Assembly: GCF_001687625.2 (NCBI RefSeq)
Contig: NZ_CP016538.2
Span: forward strand, 220,001 to 284,000
Direction of reading: 5' to 3'
Length of the DNA: 64,000 nt
Origin: Planococcus maritimus
Lineage (GTDB): Bacteria; Bacillota; Bacilli; Bacillales_A; Planococcaceae
Part shown: positions 41,933 to 50,632 of the stretch, piece after piece
Numbering within the stretch: the first letter of the stretch is position 1
How the letters are laid out: every line of letters starts with the position of its first letter
The notes under the pieces: model-generated
Told to the model about the DNA's origin: nothing
Database searches by the model: none
What the model saw: the letters and a program-made list of their open reading frames with translations, nothing else
Made by a program: the position numbers and the translations under genes

Positions 41933-43261
41933 TTAATGAAACGGGCAACCTGATTGCACAGTTGTATTCTTTTGTTCGTGATAAAACACATTATCCGGGC
42001 GGTTTTTCAGTTTTTGCACGTTTTTTAAGATCAAGCGGCTTTTTGGCATCGTCGGCATGCGGGACATATCGTAGGACAAGTCCTGTTCAGGCACGCTGTA
42101 TTCCAGGTTCTCTGCAAAATACTTAAAAATCGACTGCATATACATGACCGTCATCCATTCACCCGCACAGCGGTGGCCGGTATGATGGTCGCCGCCTCCT
42201 TGCGGAATGAAAGAAAACGGGCTGCCGTCCCATGTGCTGAAACGTTCAGGGATGAATTCGTCGGCATTGTCCCAGGAATCGGGATGATGGTTCGTGCCGT
42301 AAAGGTCCAGAATGACGCGCATGTCTTTTTTGAACTGGACGCCGTTCCAGTTGAAATCTTTTTTGGAAATCGCTGCCATGACGGGTGCGAAAGGATAATA
42401 GCGACGCACTTCCTGGGCAAAATTATGGCTGTAATTGTGTTCATCCGCCTGCAATTTTTCGCGTGTGGCCGGATTTTCGTGCATGGCCATGACACCGAAG
42501 ACGATAAAGTAAGCCGTCGCAATCATCGGACGGTAGGCGTTGTTCAAATCGACAGCTGCTGTTTCGAGGTCGAGCAGTTTGCCGTTTGGCGTGCGGTGAT
42601 GGGCGACGATATACGCTGCTGTGTACGCTGGCGGATTGTACTCGCCTTTACGGATTTGCTTGATGATTTTCTTTAGCCAGTCTTCGTGTGCATTGCGCGC
42701 TTTCATGCCTTCAAGGTAGCGCCCTTCGGTGAGGCCAAACGAATCGACCATCGTAACAAGTTCCCATGTGCGCTGCTTGACTTCGCTTTCTTTCATTGGC
42801 AGGCCAGCCCAATGGATCATCGAGCGCGTGAAAATTTCTTCGATTTCATCCAATAAGACGACTTCGTCCATGTGCTGCCATTGTTCAGCTTTGGCTTCTA
42901 ATTCTTGGATCATCATGCGCTTGGCATCTTCTAATCGTTCAGGTGTCATCATCGATAGGAACATGCGTTTTTGCTGATGATGGTCTTCGCCGTCGCGCCC
43001 ATGGACCGCACCGCGCCCGAATAGCGTCTGTTCAAGTGGAAGCGGCGCTGCACCGCTGCGTTTGAAATAATCGTTATTGTAGAACAGTTCAGCGGCTTCC
43101 TCGCCGGCCATGCACAGGACCTTTTTCCCCATCAGGCGGGTTTCAAAAATATCCGAGCCCAGCTCTTTGCGGCGGCCAGGCAGGAAATCAAATCCTTCAC
43201 CGAGAAGGGATAGAGTATTGTCCAATTCTTTTGCTTTCGGGATCGGGTGCTTCACTTTCAT
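41933..43261 (-). CDS. CYP152-family cytochrome P450 (fatty-acid peroxygenase / OleT-type decarboxylase)
   Basis: A 442-residue P450 that should use hydrogen peroxide on fatty acids. The haem ligand is Cys365 in HHTGHRCAGEW and the substrate-carboxylate Arg-Pro pair is Arg244-Pro245 (NAYRPM), equivalent to Arg242-Pro243 of P450-BSbeta. At the position of BSbeta Gln85 it has His87 (GRGAVHGRDG), as in the alkene-forming OleT of Jeotgalicoccus, so terminal-alkene formation as well as hydroxylation is possible. No redox partner is adjacent, as expected for a peroxygenase. Single gene next to repeat unit E. Confidence 0.92.
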   Translation of the reverse strand: MKVKHPIPKAKELDNTLSLLGEGFDFLPGRRKELGSDIFETRLMGKKVLCMAGEEAAELFYNNDYFKRSGAAPLPLEQTLFGRGAVHGRDGEDHHQQKRMFLSMMTPERLEDAKRMMIQELEAKAEQWQHMDEVVLLDEIEEIFTRSMIHWAGLPMKESEVKQRTWELVTMVDSFGLTEGRYLEGMKARNAHEDWLKKIIKQIRKGEYNPPAYTAAYIVAHHRTPNGKLLDLETAAVDLNNAYRPMIATAYFIVFGVMAMHENPATREKLQADEHNYSHNFAQEVRRYYPFAPVMAAISKKDFNWNGVQFKKDMRVILDLYGTNHHPDSWDNADEFIPERFSTWDGSPFSFIPQGGGDHHTGHRCAGEWMTVMYMQSIFKYFAENLEYSVPEQDLSYDMSRMPTMPKSRLILKNVQKLKNRPDNVFYHEQKNTTVQSGCPFH

Positions 43262-43457
43262 GTAACGTCAGCTCCTTGAGTCTATTCAATGCAGGAAATT
43301 CACCTGTTAAGTTGAAAAATCATTGTAGGAAACCATACCCTTCTAGCATCCCCGTAAACGCTTCCGGAATTTTGGAATAGCGCATATCAAAAAGCTGGAG
43401 TAGGCGTTTTTTCATGGTACACTGAAAACACTAGATAGGCTGAAAGGAGCGGCAAGA

Positions 43458-44387
43458 ATGACAAATGGATTCGGCGGCTTGTCCCGTCAGGCACTCGAAT
43501 GGGTCGAGTTGAAATGGCCAGGAGCTGCGCTAGAAGAAGCTGTCCCTTTAAAAGGCGGAACTTCTTCACTGCTTTATGAAATTCGCGCAAACAAAGACGG
43601 AGAGCGGCAAAGCCTTGTGTTGCGGCTGCATCATAAAGGAGAGTGGCTCGATCAGGAACCGGATTTGGCCAAGCATGAGGCAATGAGTCTGGAACTCGCC
43701 GAAAAAGCGGGTATTTCCGCCCCGCGCGTTCTAGCGTTTGATGAGAGTGGAGAAGCATGCGGCATGCCGGCCGTCTTGATGACAAAAGTACCGGGGACGG
43801 TTATTTTGCCGCCTTCGTATGATGCGGCGTGGCTTGAAGGCCTTGCTGAGACGCTCGCAGAGATTCATCGCCATAAAGCGGAAGGCTTTCCTTATGAATA
43901 CTTCGCTTATAACGATGCAAGGCGTCTCGAGCGGCCAAAGTGGTCGCGTGTTGAAGGCGATTGGATGCGCGCATTTTATATCGTCGCTGCAGGTGGTCCG
44001 CCGGTTGAGTATGGCTTGATCCACCGCGATTATCACCCGGGAAATATTCTATGGGAATCTGGGCGCGTCAGCGGGGTCGTCGACTGGGTCAATACGTGCT
44101 TGGGTCCGGCTGGAGTCGATGTCGGGCATTGCCGCGTCAATTTGGCGCAACTTTACGGCACACGCGTCGCCAATGAATTTTTGGCCGCTTATGAACGCCA
44201 TGCCGGCCCATCATTTACTTATGATCCGTATTGGGATTTATTGTCTTTGATTGACACATTGGACGGCAGCCCTGCAGTCTACCCGGGTTGGAAAGAATTC
44301 GGCTTGTCCGGCTTGTCCGATGAATTGGTCCGTTATCGCTTGGATGAGTACTTGATGAGCTTGATGGATCGCTTCGATGATTTCTGA
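43458..44387 (+). CDS. Aminoglycoside phosphotransferase (APH)-family kinase
   Basis: A 309-residue small-molecule kinase of the APH/choline kinase fold: the nucleotide region near residues 30-50, the catalytic loop GLIHRDYHPGNILWE (about residues 192-206) and the metal Asp in VSGVVDWVN. The substrate could be a sugar, a choline-like compound or an antibiotic; nothing next to it decides. A GAAAGGAGC site precedes the ATG. Confidence 0.85.
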   Translation: MTNGFGGLSRQALEWVELKWPGAALEEAVPLKGGTSSLLYEIRANKDGERQSLVLRLHHKGEWLDQEPDLAKHEAMSLELAEKAGISAPRVLAFDESGEACGMPAVLMTKVPGTVILPPSYDAAWLEGLAETLAEIHRHKAEGFPYEYFAYNDARRLERPKWSRVEGDWMRAFYIVAAGGPPVEYGLIHRDYHPGNILWESGRVSGVVDWVNTCLGPAGVDVGHCRVNLAQLYGTRVANEFLAAYERHAGPSFTYDPYWDLLSLIDTLDGSPAVYPGWKEFGLSGLSDELVRYRLDEYLMSLMDRFDDF

Positions 44388-44464
44388 GCTGTGCCTCTGA
44401 GGTTTGATTTCTCCCATACAGGCAATATATATAGCACAAGCATGTATTTAGAGGAGGAGTCAAC

Positions 44465-45016
44465 ATGACAGACGAACAGCTAACAGGATTAAAGGAGCAA
44501 CTCGAAGCGCAATTAAAATCGCTCGAGGAACGAATGGAACATGCCGAGGAATTCGAAACAAGTGAGCTATCCAATTACGATAATCACCCGGGCGATAATG
44601 CCACTGATTTGTACGACCAAGAGCGCGGAATGGCGATGGAGCAATTCAAGGAAGAAGAGCACGCGGATGTAGTGGCTGCATTGAAAGCCATTGAAGACGG
44701 AACGTATGGCAAATGCGCGGTGTGCGGAAAAGACATTCCGTACGAACGACTCGAAGCGATACCGACCGCGCTGACCTGCATCGATCACGCGGATCATAGC
44801 CTGGACTTGGAAAGCCGGCCATCAGAAGAGGATGTTATCGGATCGTCGACAGACCACCCTGCAAAAACGGAAGATGGCCGAATTCGTGATTACGAAAACA
44901 GCTTTGACGATGTCGAGAATTTTGGTTCGTCAGACGGCCCTCAAGATCAACCGGGTGAAGACCAGGAAGATTTTTATAAAGACGATGAGGCAGAAGAAGA
45001 CGAGCAATTTAAATAA
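44465..45016 (+). CDS. yteA: YteA-type DksA/TraR zinc-finger protein
   Basis: A 183-residue acidic protein: an N-terminal coiled coil, NYDNHPGDNATDLYDQERGM (about residues 37-56), and a DksA/TraR-like zinc finger starting YGKCAVCGKDIPYERLEA. The second Cys pair is incomplete (only TCIDH is seen). The long acidic tail is typical of the YteA family, whose B. subtilis member is expressed in sporulation. GAGGAGG precedes the ATG. Confidence 0.85.
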   Translation: MTDEQLTGLKEQLEAQLKSLEERMEHAEEFETSELSNYDNHPGDNATDLYDQERGMAMEQFKEEEHADVVAALKAIEDGTYGKCAVCGKDIPYERLEAIPTALTCIDHADHSLDLESRPSEEDVIGSSTDHPAKTEDGRIRDYENSFDDVENFGSSDGPQDQPGEDQEDFYKDDEAEEDEQFK

Positions 45017-45018
45017 TC

Positions 45019-45050
45019 TGGTCCCGGCGCTTGCCGGGGCTTTTTTTCTT
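45019..45050 (+). terminator. Terminator after yteA
   Basis: CCCGGC-GCTT-GCCGGG hairpin followed by GCTTTTTTT. Confidence 0.88.
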
Positions 45051-45079
45051 CGTTGCGTATTTGTGAAAGGAGTGTCTGG

Positions 45080-45445
45080 ATGGAGGACTTACATAAACAG
45101 TTTTTGGGCTTGGAAAACAGTCATTTAGCACCGGTTGCCAGAGAATCGAACCGGAATATGGCAGAAATACTGGATGATGATTTTTTTGAATTTGGCATTT
45201 CCGGCGGTATTTGCCAGCGCGCTGATTTTGATGGGAGTTATGATTTATCTGAAGACGACTACCGCGTTTCTCGCTTTGAAGTAAAATCGCTTGGTCCTGA
45301 GGCGGTTTTAACAATGTATTTATTGGAGAACCGGACGACAGGCATCTGGAGCCACAGAAGTTCGGTATGGAAAAAGCGAGAAAATGGATGGAAGCTGCTT
45401 TTTCACCAGGGCACAAAGACAGATGGTTTCAAGAAATGGGAATAG
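45080..45445 (+). CDS. DUF4440/SnoaL-like (NTF2-fold) protein
   Basis: A 121-residue soluble protein of NTF2-like fold: an N-terminal helix with MAEILDDDFFEFGISG, central strands (VLTMYLLE) and the C-terminal WSHRSSVWKKRENGWKLLFHQ block typical of DUF4440 proteins. The ATG at 45080 has AAAGGAG upstream; the frame upstream overlaps the yteA terminator. Function unknown. Confidence 0.75.
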   Translation: MEDLHKQFLGLENSHLAPVARESNRNMAEILDDDFFEFGISGGICQRADFDGSYDLSEDDYRVSRFEVKSLGPEAVLTMYLLENRTTGIWSHRSSVWKKRENGWKLLFHQGTKTDGFKKWE

Positions 45446-45486
45446 GGAAAGTAAAAGGCAGGTATTAGTTCAAAGGAGGATCATCT

Positions 45487-45888
45487 ATGGAGCATGCAAT
45501 TGTTTTATTTGATGGAGATTGCAATTTCTGCGATTCCAGCGTGCAATTCATCATCAATCATGACCCGGCAGGTTATTTTCAATTTGCGTCCCTGCAAAGC
45601 GAAATCGGGCAGGAGCTTTCCCAAAAGCACAAAATTCCGGAAGATGTTGATAGCTTGGTGCTCATTGAAGGCGGCGAAGCGTACGTGAAGTCACAGGGTG
45701 CACTCATGATTTCGCATCACCTGACGGGCCTTTGGAAGCTTGCTTATCACCTTCAACCATTCCCACGCATACTACGCGACGGGGCATACGACGTCATCGC
45801 AAAAAACCGCTACAAAGTATTCGGCAAGCTCGACAGCTGCATGTTGCCGCCTCCGCATATCCGCAAGCGTTTTTTGGATCAATTTTAA
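45487..45888 (+). CDS. Thiol-disulfide oxidoreductase, DCC/YuxK family
   Basis: A 133-residue DCC1-like protein. The thioredoxin-like active site is in VLFDGDCNFCDSSVQF (CxxC at about residues 14-17), followed by the RYKVFGKL...CMLPPP region with the conserved late Cys. It is predicted to be a cytoplasmic or membrane-associated thiol oxidoreductase. An AAGGAGG site precedes the ATG. Confidence 0.9.
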   Translation: MEHAIVLFDGDCNFCDSSVQFIINHDPAGYFQFASLQSEIGQELSQKHKIPEDVDSLVLIEGGEAYVKSQGALMISHHLTGLWKLAYHLQPFPRILRDGAYDVIAKNRYKVFGKLDSCMLPPPHIRKRFLDQF

Positions 45889-45892
45889 AGAT

Positions 45893-45932
45893 AAAAAGGG
45901 CGGTTCCAGAATTTCTGGAACCGCCCTTTTTG
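45893..45932. terminator. Bidirectional terminator
   Basis: AAAGGGCGGTTCCAGAA / TTCTGGAACCGCCCTTT arms between convergent genes. Confidence 0.92.
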
Positions 45933-45958
45933 ATAGGGAACAATTTTACTGGAGTTCA

Positions 45959-47151
45959 TTACAGGAAATTCGAAAAGCGCCAATAATGAGCTGCGATCGG
46001 ATCGGCCATCCAAGCGAGCCCTTCGCTTTCTGTCTGATGGAGTGCCTGCCAGCTTCCTTGGTCCCCAAGCTTTAAGTAAATTTCGTGATTCGGCGATTGG
46101 TCGTGGACGCCGATTAAATTGTAGACACCATTTCGGTAGAAGGTAGCGGATACTTCGTAATCGATATTCGGTGAAGTCGTCAACGGATTCCCGACACTGT
46201 GATATAGCCGGAATTCGGTTTTTTGTGCTGTGTCTTCAATAATCTTCGCCGTGACTCCTTCACTTGAGGCGACATCCGCTTTGCGGAATTTCTGGCGCCA
46301 GTTGTACGCGATGCTGGTACCGATGTCTTTATCAAAATCAAACGTGCTTTGTGGTGCTGTCAGGTTGACGATGCAATTGCTGAGTGAGCGATACTGTTTC
46401 GCTTCCGGGTCAAACGATCGGTTGTCCCCTTGAAAATAAGGGTTTGGCGATGTCAGATTGGGGTTTTTCAGAACATTATCAGGCAAAAAGGTCAAATATC
46501 GCAGATGCCATTTTAGTTCTGCTGCCTTGTCAGGGCCTTCTGCCAGCAATTGATTGAGCGGAGCAATCTTTTTCGATAGCCAGAATTTTTCTACGGCTGC
46601 TTGCTCTTGTGATGAGTCCACATTCAACAATCCGAATACAGTGGCCGCGATCGATTTGATTTTGCGCAACGGGCTTTCGGTCCGGTCAACGGGGCGCCTT
46701 GCACGTACCCAATAGGTCACTTCGCGGTCTTCCGGTACGTCCCGGTCGGTGAATTGTGTGTGGCGAGTCTTCGTTACGAGTTCGCCATCGCGGTAGATAT
46801 CGTATGCGTCGATGCCATCGATGGCCCCCAAGCAAGTGAAACCCGTTTGTGAGATACAATGGTCGATAAGACAATCTGTTCGAGCTGATTGATGCAATCG
46901 GGGTCGCGTTTTTCAGTACCGGTTAATAATTTTAAGGTGGGGATCCATTTGCCTTGAGGCGATTGGCGTTCGATGGTATAGCGAATCACTTCACCGGCGC
47001 TCAGTCCGTCATCTCGAAATGTCGCCTGTGTTCCCATATAAACCACTTCTCCGTTTTTCTTGACTCGTGATATTTCATCTGTTGGGGTCCAGTTGAAAGA
47101 AATCATGCTATCGGTTTGTTCCAATAATTCAATGTCCCATTCTTCGTTCAT
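45959..47151 (-). pseudogene. Frameshifted Fn3/DUF3238-like gene
   Basis: Two minus-strand frames join into one product of about 397 residues if a base is added in the G5 tract (plus-strand C5 at 46825-46829). The upstream frame starts at 47151 (MNEEWDIELLEQ, AAGGAGG site) and encodes two fibronectin-III-like segments; its second one breaks at SLAWG and resumes in the other frame as IDGIDAYDIYRDGELV. The C-terminal 200 residues (GDNRSFDPEAKQYRSLSNC, SVGNPLTTSPNIDYEVSA) resemble DUF3238. No signal peptide is clear. Either a sequencing error or a genuine homopolymer frameshift. Confidence 0.75.
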
Positions 47152-47338
47152 TAAGGAGCCTCCTTTCGCTCGTGATAAGGTATACCCGATATTTGGAAAT
47201 GATGAACATGACAATCTAACTGATTTTGTTACACAATTTAAACATTTCAGATAGTAAAGAGCGTTATAATAGAAAATAGAGAGAGAAGTGAGTTTCTTCC
47301 GTAGATGAATGACGAGTTGAGAAGGGGGAGATGGGGAA

Positions 47339-48190
47339 ATGGTCAGGGGAAATCTGGAAAATGCACGGAATTTTAGTGATTTCGACGAAGCGGCTTCATA
47401 TGCTCTCCAGGTTCTCAGCAAGCAGGCGGGCATGAACAGCTTTTACGTGGCAAAGCAAGAAGGCGAAGCGCAACATGTCGTTAAAGTGCATAATTTGAAG
47501 CATCATTTGATTGAGGAAGGGCAAGTGTCTGTGCTGCCATGTACATTGTCGGCTTTGTGTGTCGAGCATGGGGCACAGGCCTTAATCATCGAACACATTG
47601 GGGAACATGCATTGACGCGTTCTTTGGGCATCGCGGATGGAGTCGAAACAGGCTGTTTTATCGGGGTGCCCATTTTTTATGAAGATGGATCGGTTTATGG
47701 TACGATCTGTGGAATCGACGATGGACCGTGCGAGCTGCCGGCAGATTTGCCGTTTATTTTCGAGACGCTCGCTACCTTATTGACGTACGTGCTGGAACTT
47801 GAACAAGCATACGAAGAAATTGAATCGCTCGCAGCCCCGCTAGTCCCTATCGTCGGAAAAGTGGCGATTTTGCCGATTATCGGCGAAGTCAGGGCTTTGA
47901 GGGCGAAAACCATCATTGACCAAGTGATGCATGATTGTGCCGAAAAAGGCATTGAAGTGCTAATTGTCGATGTATCGGGAGTGTCGCAGATCAACTCAGA
48001 AGTTGGCGAGTATTTATTGAAGCTCGTGAAAGTATTGGAGTTGATCGGCGTCAAGACTGCCGTGACCGGTATCCAACCTTATATGGCATTGAAAGTTCCA
48101 CATTTTGCCCAAGCGTTAAAAGGGACGATGATCGAAGCGAATCTCGAAACCGCACTCAAACGCCTCGGATTCAGCTTCCAACAAAATTGA
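47339..48190 (+). CDS. GAF-STAS regulatory protein (RsbR-like)
   Basis: A 283-residue protein: a GAF sensor domain (about residues 10-155, GCFIGVPIFYEDGSVYGTICG) and a C-terminal STAS domain (about 165-280, VDVSGVSQINSEVGEYLLKL). The pattern LIGVKTAVTGIQPYMA matches RsbR-type stressosome proteins, in which Thr residues of the STAS domain are phosphorylated; here Ser takes the place in DVSGV. It may modulate SigB, in line with the SigB-type promoters in this window, but that is inference. A TATAAT at 47265-47270 is a likely -10. Confidence 0.85.
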   Translation: MVRGNLENARNFSDFDEAASYALQVLSKQAGMNSFYVAKQEGEAQHVVKVHNLKHHLIEEGQVSVLPCTLSALCVEHGAQALIIEHIGEHALTRSLGIADGVETGCFIGVPIFYEDGSVYGTICGIDDGPCELPADLPFIFETLATLLTYVLELEQAYEEIESLAAPLVPIVGKVAILPIIGEVRALRAKTIIDQVMHDCAEKGIEVLIVDVSGVSQINSEVGEYLLKLVKVLELIGVKTAVTGIQPYMALKVPHFAQALKGTMIEANLETALKRLGFSFQQN

Positions 48191-48204
48191 GGATGCCATG
48201 GATC

Positions 48205-48244
48205 GAAAAAGCCATTTCCTGAACATCAGGAAATGGCTTTTTTC
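48205..48244. terminator. Bidirectional terminator
   Basis: AAAAAGCCATTTCCTGA / TCAGGAAATGGCTTTTT arms with an ACA loop. Confidence 0.92.
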
Positions 48245-48743
48245 ACTCTTCTTTATCGAAAAATACGTGCTTGAGCTCCCAAGTGTCGCCGATTTCTAGC
48301 AAGCCGAATGAGTATTGCGGTTCACGGCGCTTATCGGTTGGTGATCCCGGGTTGAATAAGGTCAGGCCGCCTGTTTCGCGCATAAGCGGCTGATGGGAAT
48401 GGCCAAAAACGATGATGTCGACGTCTTCGCCTTCAAAGCTATCGAACGCTCGTTGTTCGGTCGTTTTCCGTATGCCATCTCCATGAACGACACCGATCTT
48501 CAAATCGCCGAATGTCAGGATTTTTTTGCGTCCGAAACGGTCAACGATTTCCCAAGGATCGACATTACCGGCTACACCGTCTGTCTCAGCGTAAGCCGAT
48601 AATTCGTGGTAGACGTCCAGGATTTGCCAGTCGCCGGCATGAATAATGAAATCAGCGCCGTCACAGGCGTCGACAAGCGGTTGCGGGAGCTTTTTGCCGC
48701 GGTTGGGGATATGCGTATCAGATACAATGACTATCTTTTTCAT
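48243..48743 (-). CDS. Metallophosphoesterase, YfcE/MJ0936 family
   Basis: A 166-residue calcineurin-type phosphodiesterase. Metal ligands are in SDTHIP, HAGDWQ, AGNVDPW, GVVHGDG and VFGHSHQP. Members hydrolyse small phosphodiesters. The ATG at 48743 has TTGGAGG upstream. Probably cytoplasmic; the physiological substrate is unknown. Confidence 0.9.
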   Translation of the reverse strand: MKKIVIVSDTHIPNRGKKLPQPLVDACDGADFIIHAGDWQILDVYHELSAYAETDGVAGNVDPWEIVDRFGRKKILTFGDLKIGVVHGDGIRKTTEQRAFDSFEGEDVDIIVFGHSHQPLMRETGGLTLFNPGSPTDKRREPQYSFGLLEIGDTWELKHVFFDKEE

Positions 48744-48811
48744 CAAATCGCCTCCAAGATCAGTTTGTTCCACTTTACCAAACTCCCGCCTGTGCGTCTA
48801 AAAGCTGTAGC

Positions 48812-48836
48812 GGTTAAGATGATTGTAAAAGGGGAA
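48812..48836 (+). promoter_or_regulatory. Possible SigB-type promoter
   Basis: GGTTAA (48812-48817), a 13-base spacer and GGGGAA (48831-48836) resemble the sigma-B pattern GTTTAA-N12-14-GGGWAW with two mismatches, 36 bases before the small membrane-protein gene. Confidence 0.35.
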
Positions 48837-48871
48837 GATAAGGTAGTAAAGAACAAGTTGGAGGGATTAGT

Positions 48872-49147
48872 ATGAGCATCAACATGAAAAAATTCATTGC
48901 ATCGGGCGCGGCACTAGGCGCAGGAGTGATTTTGCTAAAAGCGTACAAAGACAAGAAACGCAGAATTTGGGTATATGAGGATAGCGATATGCATAATAGT
49001 TATGAAATTGACCATGAGGAAAGCGTAAATGCGCCATATGATTCTGCAGAAGAAGGCTTGACCCAATTGGATTCCACCTACCGTTCGGAATGGCAAGCGA
49101 ATGCGTTTCCGCAGACAAAAAAACAATTGGAAGAACTGGAATCGTAA
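48872..49147 (+). CDS. Small membrane-anchored protein of unknown function
   Basis: A 91-residue protein I do not recognise. Residues 7-25 form one hydrophobic helix (FIASGAALGAGVILLKAY), then a Lys/Arg stretch KDKKRR, which would keep the acidic C-terminal 60 residues in the cytoplasm. TTGGAGGGA precedes the ATG. Possibly under a SigB-type promoter. Confidence 0.7.
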   Translation: MSINMKKFIASGAALGAGVILLKAYKDKKRRIWVYEDSDMHNSYEIDHEESVNAPYDSAEEGLTQLDSTYRSEWQANAFPQTKKQLEELES

Positions 49148-49201
49148 GTTTTTCCTGAATTTAGAAACAAGCGGGCTGGCCCGCTCAAGGAGGCAGTTTG
49201 G

Positions 49202-49735
49202 ATGGCTGAAAGGAAAGTCGTGTGCTATATTGCACAAAGCTTGGACGGTTATATCGCCGACACAGAAGAGACCTTGGATTGGTTATTGGATGTGGAAATG
49301 GATGGAGACGCTGGCTATGGGGAATTCATCAACACGGTCGATACGATTCTGCTCGGCAGACGCACCTATGATTGGGTAGTTGATCGTGTGAGTGAGGAAT
49401 TTCCGTATGCCGATCAGCATTCTTATGTGTTTACTTCCCATCCGAAAGAGAACGAAAGCAACATTACATTCACTTCGAAAGATCCGGCATACGTCGTGAA
49501 AACACTCCAGCAGCAAGACGGCGGAACGATTTGGCCTGTCGGGGGCAGCTTGTTGATTGAGAGTCTGTTAAACGAAGACTTGGTCGACGCATTTATTATT
49601 TCGATTGCCCCTGTGACGCTTGGAAAAGGCATCCCCTTATTTCAAGAAGCCCAGCGCCGTCTCGATTTCACTTTGGAGAAAGTTGAAAAAGACGGTCAAA
49701 TCGCGCAATTGTATTACAAAAGGAAAAGAAATTGA
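49202..49735 (+). CDS. Dihydrofolate reductase-like (RibD C-terminal) protein
   Basis: A 177-residue protein of the YyaP/RibD-C reductase group: VVCYIAQSLDGYIAD at the start, TILLGRRTYDWV (NADPH region) and IWPVGGSLLIESLL. These relatives of dihydrofolate reductase are often of unknown substrate. AAGGAGGC precedes the ATG. Confidence 0.88.
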   Translation: MAERKVVCYIAQSLDGYIADTEETLDWLLDVEMDGDAGYGEFINTVDTILLGRRTYDWVVDRVSEEFPYADQHSYVFTSHPKENESNITFTSKDPAYVVKTLQQQDGGTIWPVGGSLLIESLLNEDLVDAFIISIAPVTLGKGIPLFQEAQRRLDFTLEKVEKDGQIAQLYYKRKRN

Positions 49736-49751
49736 ATCCAAGAGACAGCAG

Positions 49752-49783
49752 AAAAGACGGGCGACTTGCCCGTCTTTTTCTTG
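49752..49783 (+). terminator. Terminator after the DHFR-like gene
   Basis: GACGGGC-GACTT-GCCCGTC hairpin followed by TTTTTCTTG. Confidence 0.9.
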
Positions 49784-49887
49784 TTTTGCGTACATCTGAG
49801 GGATCTTCTGGGCCTAAAGAATCCAATGGGAATAGAAAGGCCTATCGAGTTGATAGAAATATTTGAAAACAAAGTAACTCCGTCATG

Positions 49888-49916
49888 TTGTGTTTAGGAT
49901 TTGCCAAAGATATACT
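49888..49916 (+). promoter_or_regulatory. SigA-type promoter for the SleB-like gene
   Basis: TTGTGT (49888-49893), a 17-base spacer and TATACT (49911-49916), 53 bases before the ATG. Confidence 0.6.
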
Positions 49917-49969
49917 TTAAAAAGGAATCAATTGTCGATTCTTGTCAGTAAAACAAAAGGAGAGAACGC

Positions 49970-50593
49970 ATGAAAACAATTAAAGTGCTCTTATTCAGTT
50001 TAGCTACGATTTTCTTTCTCACATTTTCCCACTCGGCGGCTTCCGCTCATGCGCCCGATCTACACGTAGGTGTCTCCGGCAGCGAAGTGACAGAGCTTCA
50101 AGTGAAGCTTCAAAAACTTGGCTATTTCCACGTAGCCCCGACCGGTTACTACGGCTCGATTACTAAAAATGCAGTCATTCAGTTCCAACGCGATTTCGGT
50201 GTCAGTGCGACAGGTTTTACCGGACCGTTAACACGTGAAAAAATGAAGCAAGTGGATATGATGGCGCGCACTGTCCACGGCGAAGCCCGCGGTGAACTAT
50301 TCGAAGGGAAAGTCGCAGTAGCGGCCGTCATTATGAACCGCGTACAATCCCGTGCGTTTCCAAACAGTACATATGGAGTTATTTTTCAGCGTAATGCCTT
50401 TACGGCAGTGAACGATGGACAATATTGGCTGACGCCAAACGCTTCTGCTTATCTCGCTGTCCGGGAAGCGGCGAAAGGCTGGGATCCATCAGCCGGTGCA
50501 ACTTATTATTATAACCCGGTAACCGCCACTAATCAGTGGATTTTCACACGCCCGACGATCAAAAAAATTGGCAAGCATGTATTTGCCAGATAA
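49970..50593 (+). CDS. SleB-like cell-wall hydrolase with peptidoglycan-binding domain
   Basis: A 207-residue secreted protein: signal peptide (about residues 1-26, ending ASAHA), a peptidoglycan-binding domain (GVSGSEVTELQVKLQKLGYF, about 33-52 onward), then a SleB/hydrolase_2 catalytic domain with MMARTVHGEARGE (Glu catalytic, about residues 97-109) and the NP...TNQWIFTRP end. SleB is the spore-cortex lytic transglycosylase; a SigA-type promoter here and no nearby spore genes suggest a vegetative wall role. Confidence 0.88.
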   Translation: MKTIKVLLFSLATIFFLTFSHSAASAHAPDLHVGVSGSEVTELQVKLQKLGYFHVAPTGYYGSITKNAVIQFQRDFGVSATGFTGPLTREKMKQVDMMARTVHGEARGELFEGKVAVAAVIMNRVQSRAFPNSTYGVIFQRNAFTAVNDGQYWLTPNASAYLAVREAAKGWDPSAGATYYYNPVTATNQWIFTRPTIKKIGKHVFAR

Positions 50594-50596
50594 CGA

Positions 50597-50632
50597 GAAA
50601 AGCCTCCGGAAAGATTCCGGAGGCTTTTTATT
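50597..50632. terminator. Bidirectional terminator
   Basis: AAAAGCCTCCGGAA / TTCCGGAGGCTTTT arms between the SleB-like gene and the sugar ABC operon. Confidence 0.92.

Noticed and set aside
44465-45016. A true DksA stringent-response regulator.
   Set aside because: The acidic tail, the DNATDLYDQERG block and the incomplete zinc finger fit the YteA family better.
46774-47433. Two separate minus-strand genes at 45959-47433.
   Set aside because: The second frame has no ribosome site at its start and continues an Fn3 domain broken at a G tract; one frameshifted gene explains both.
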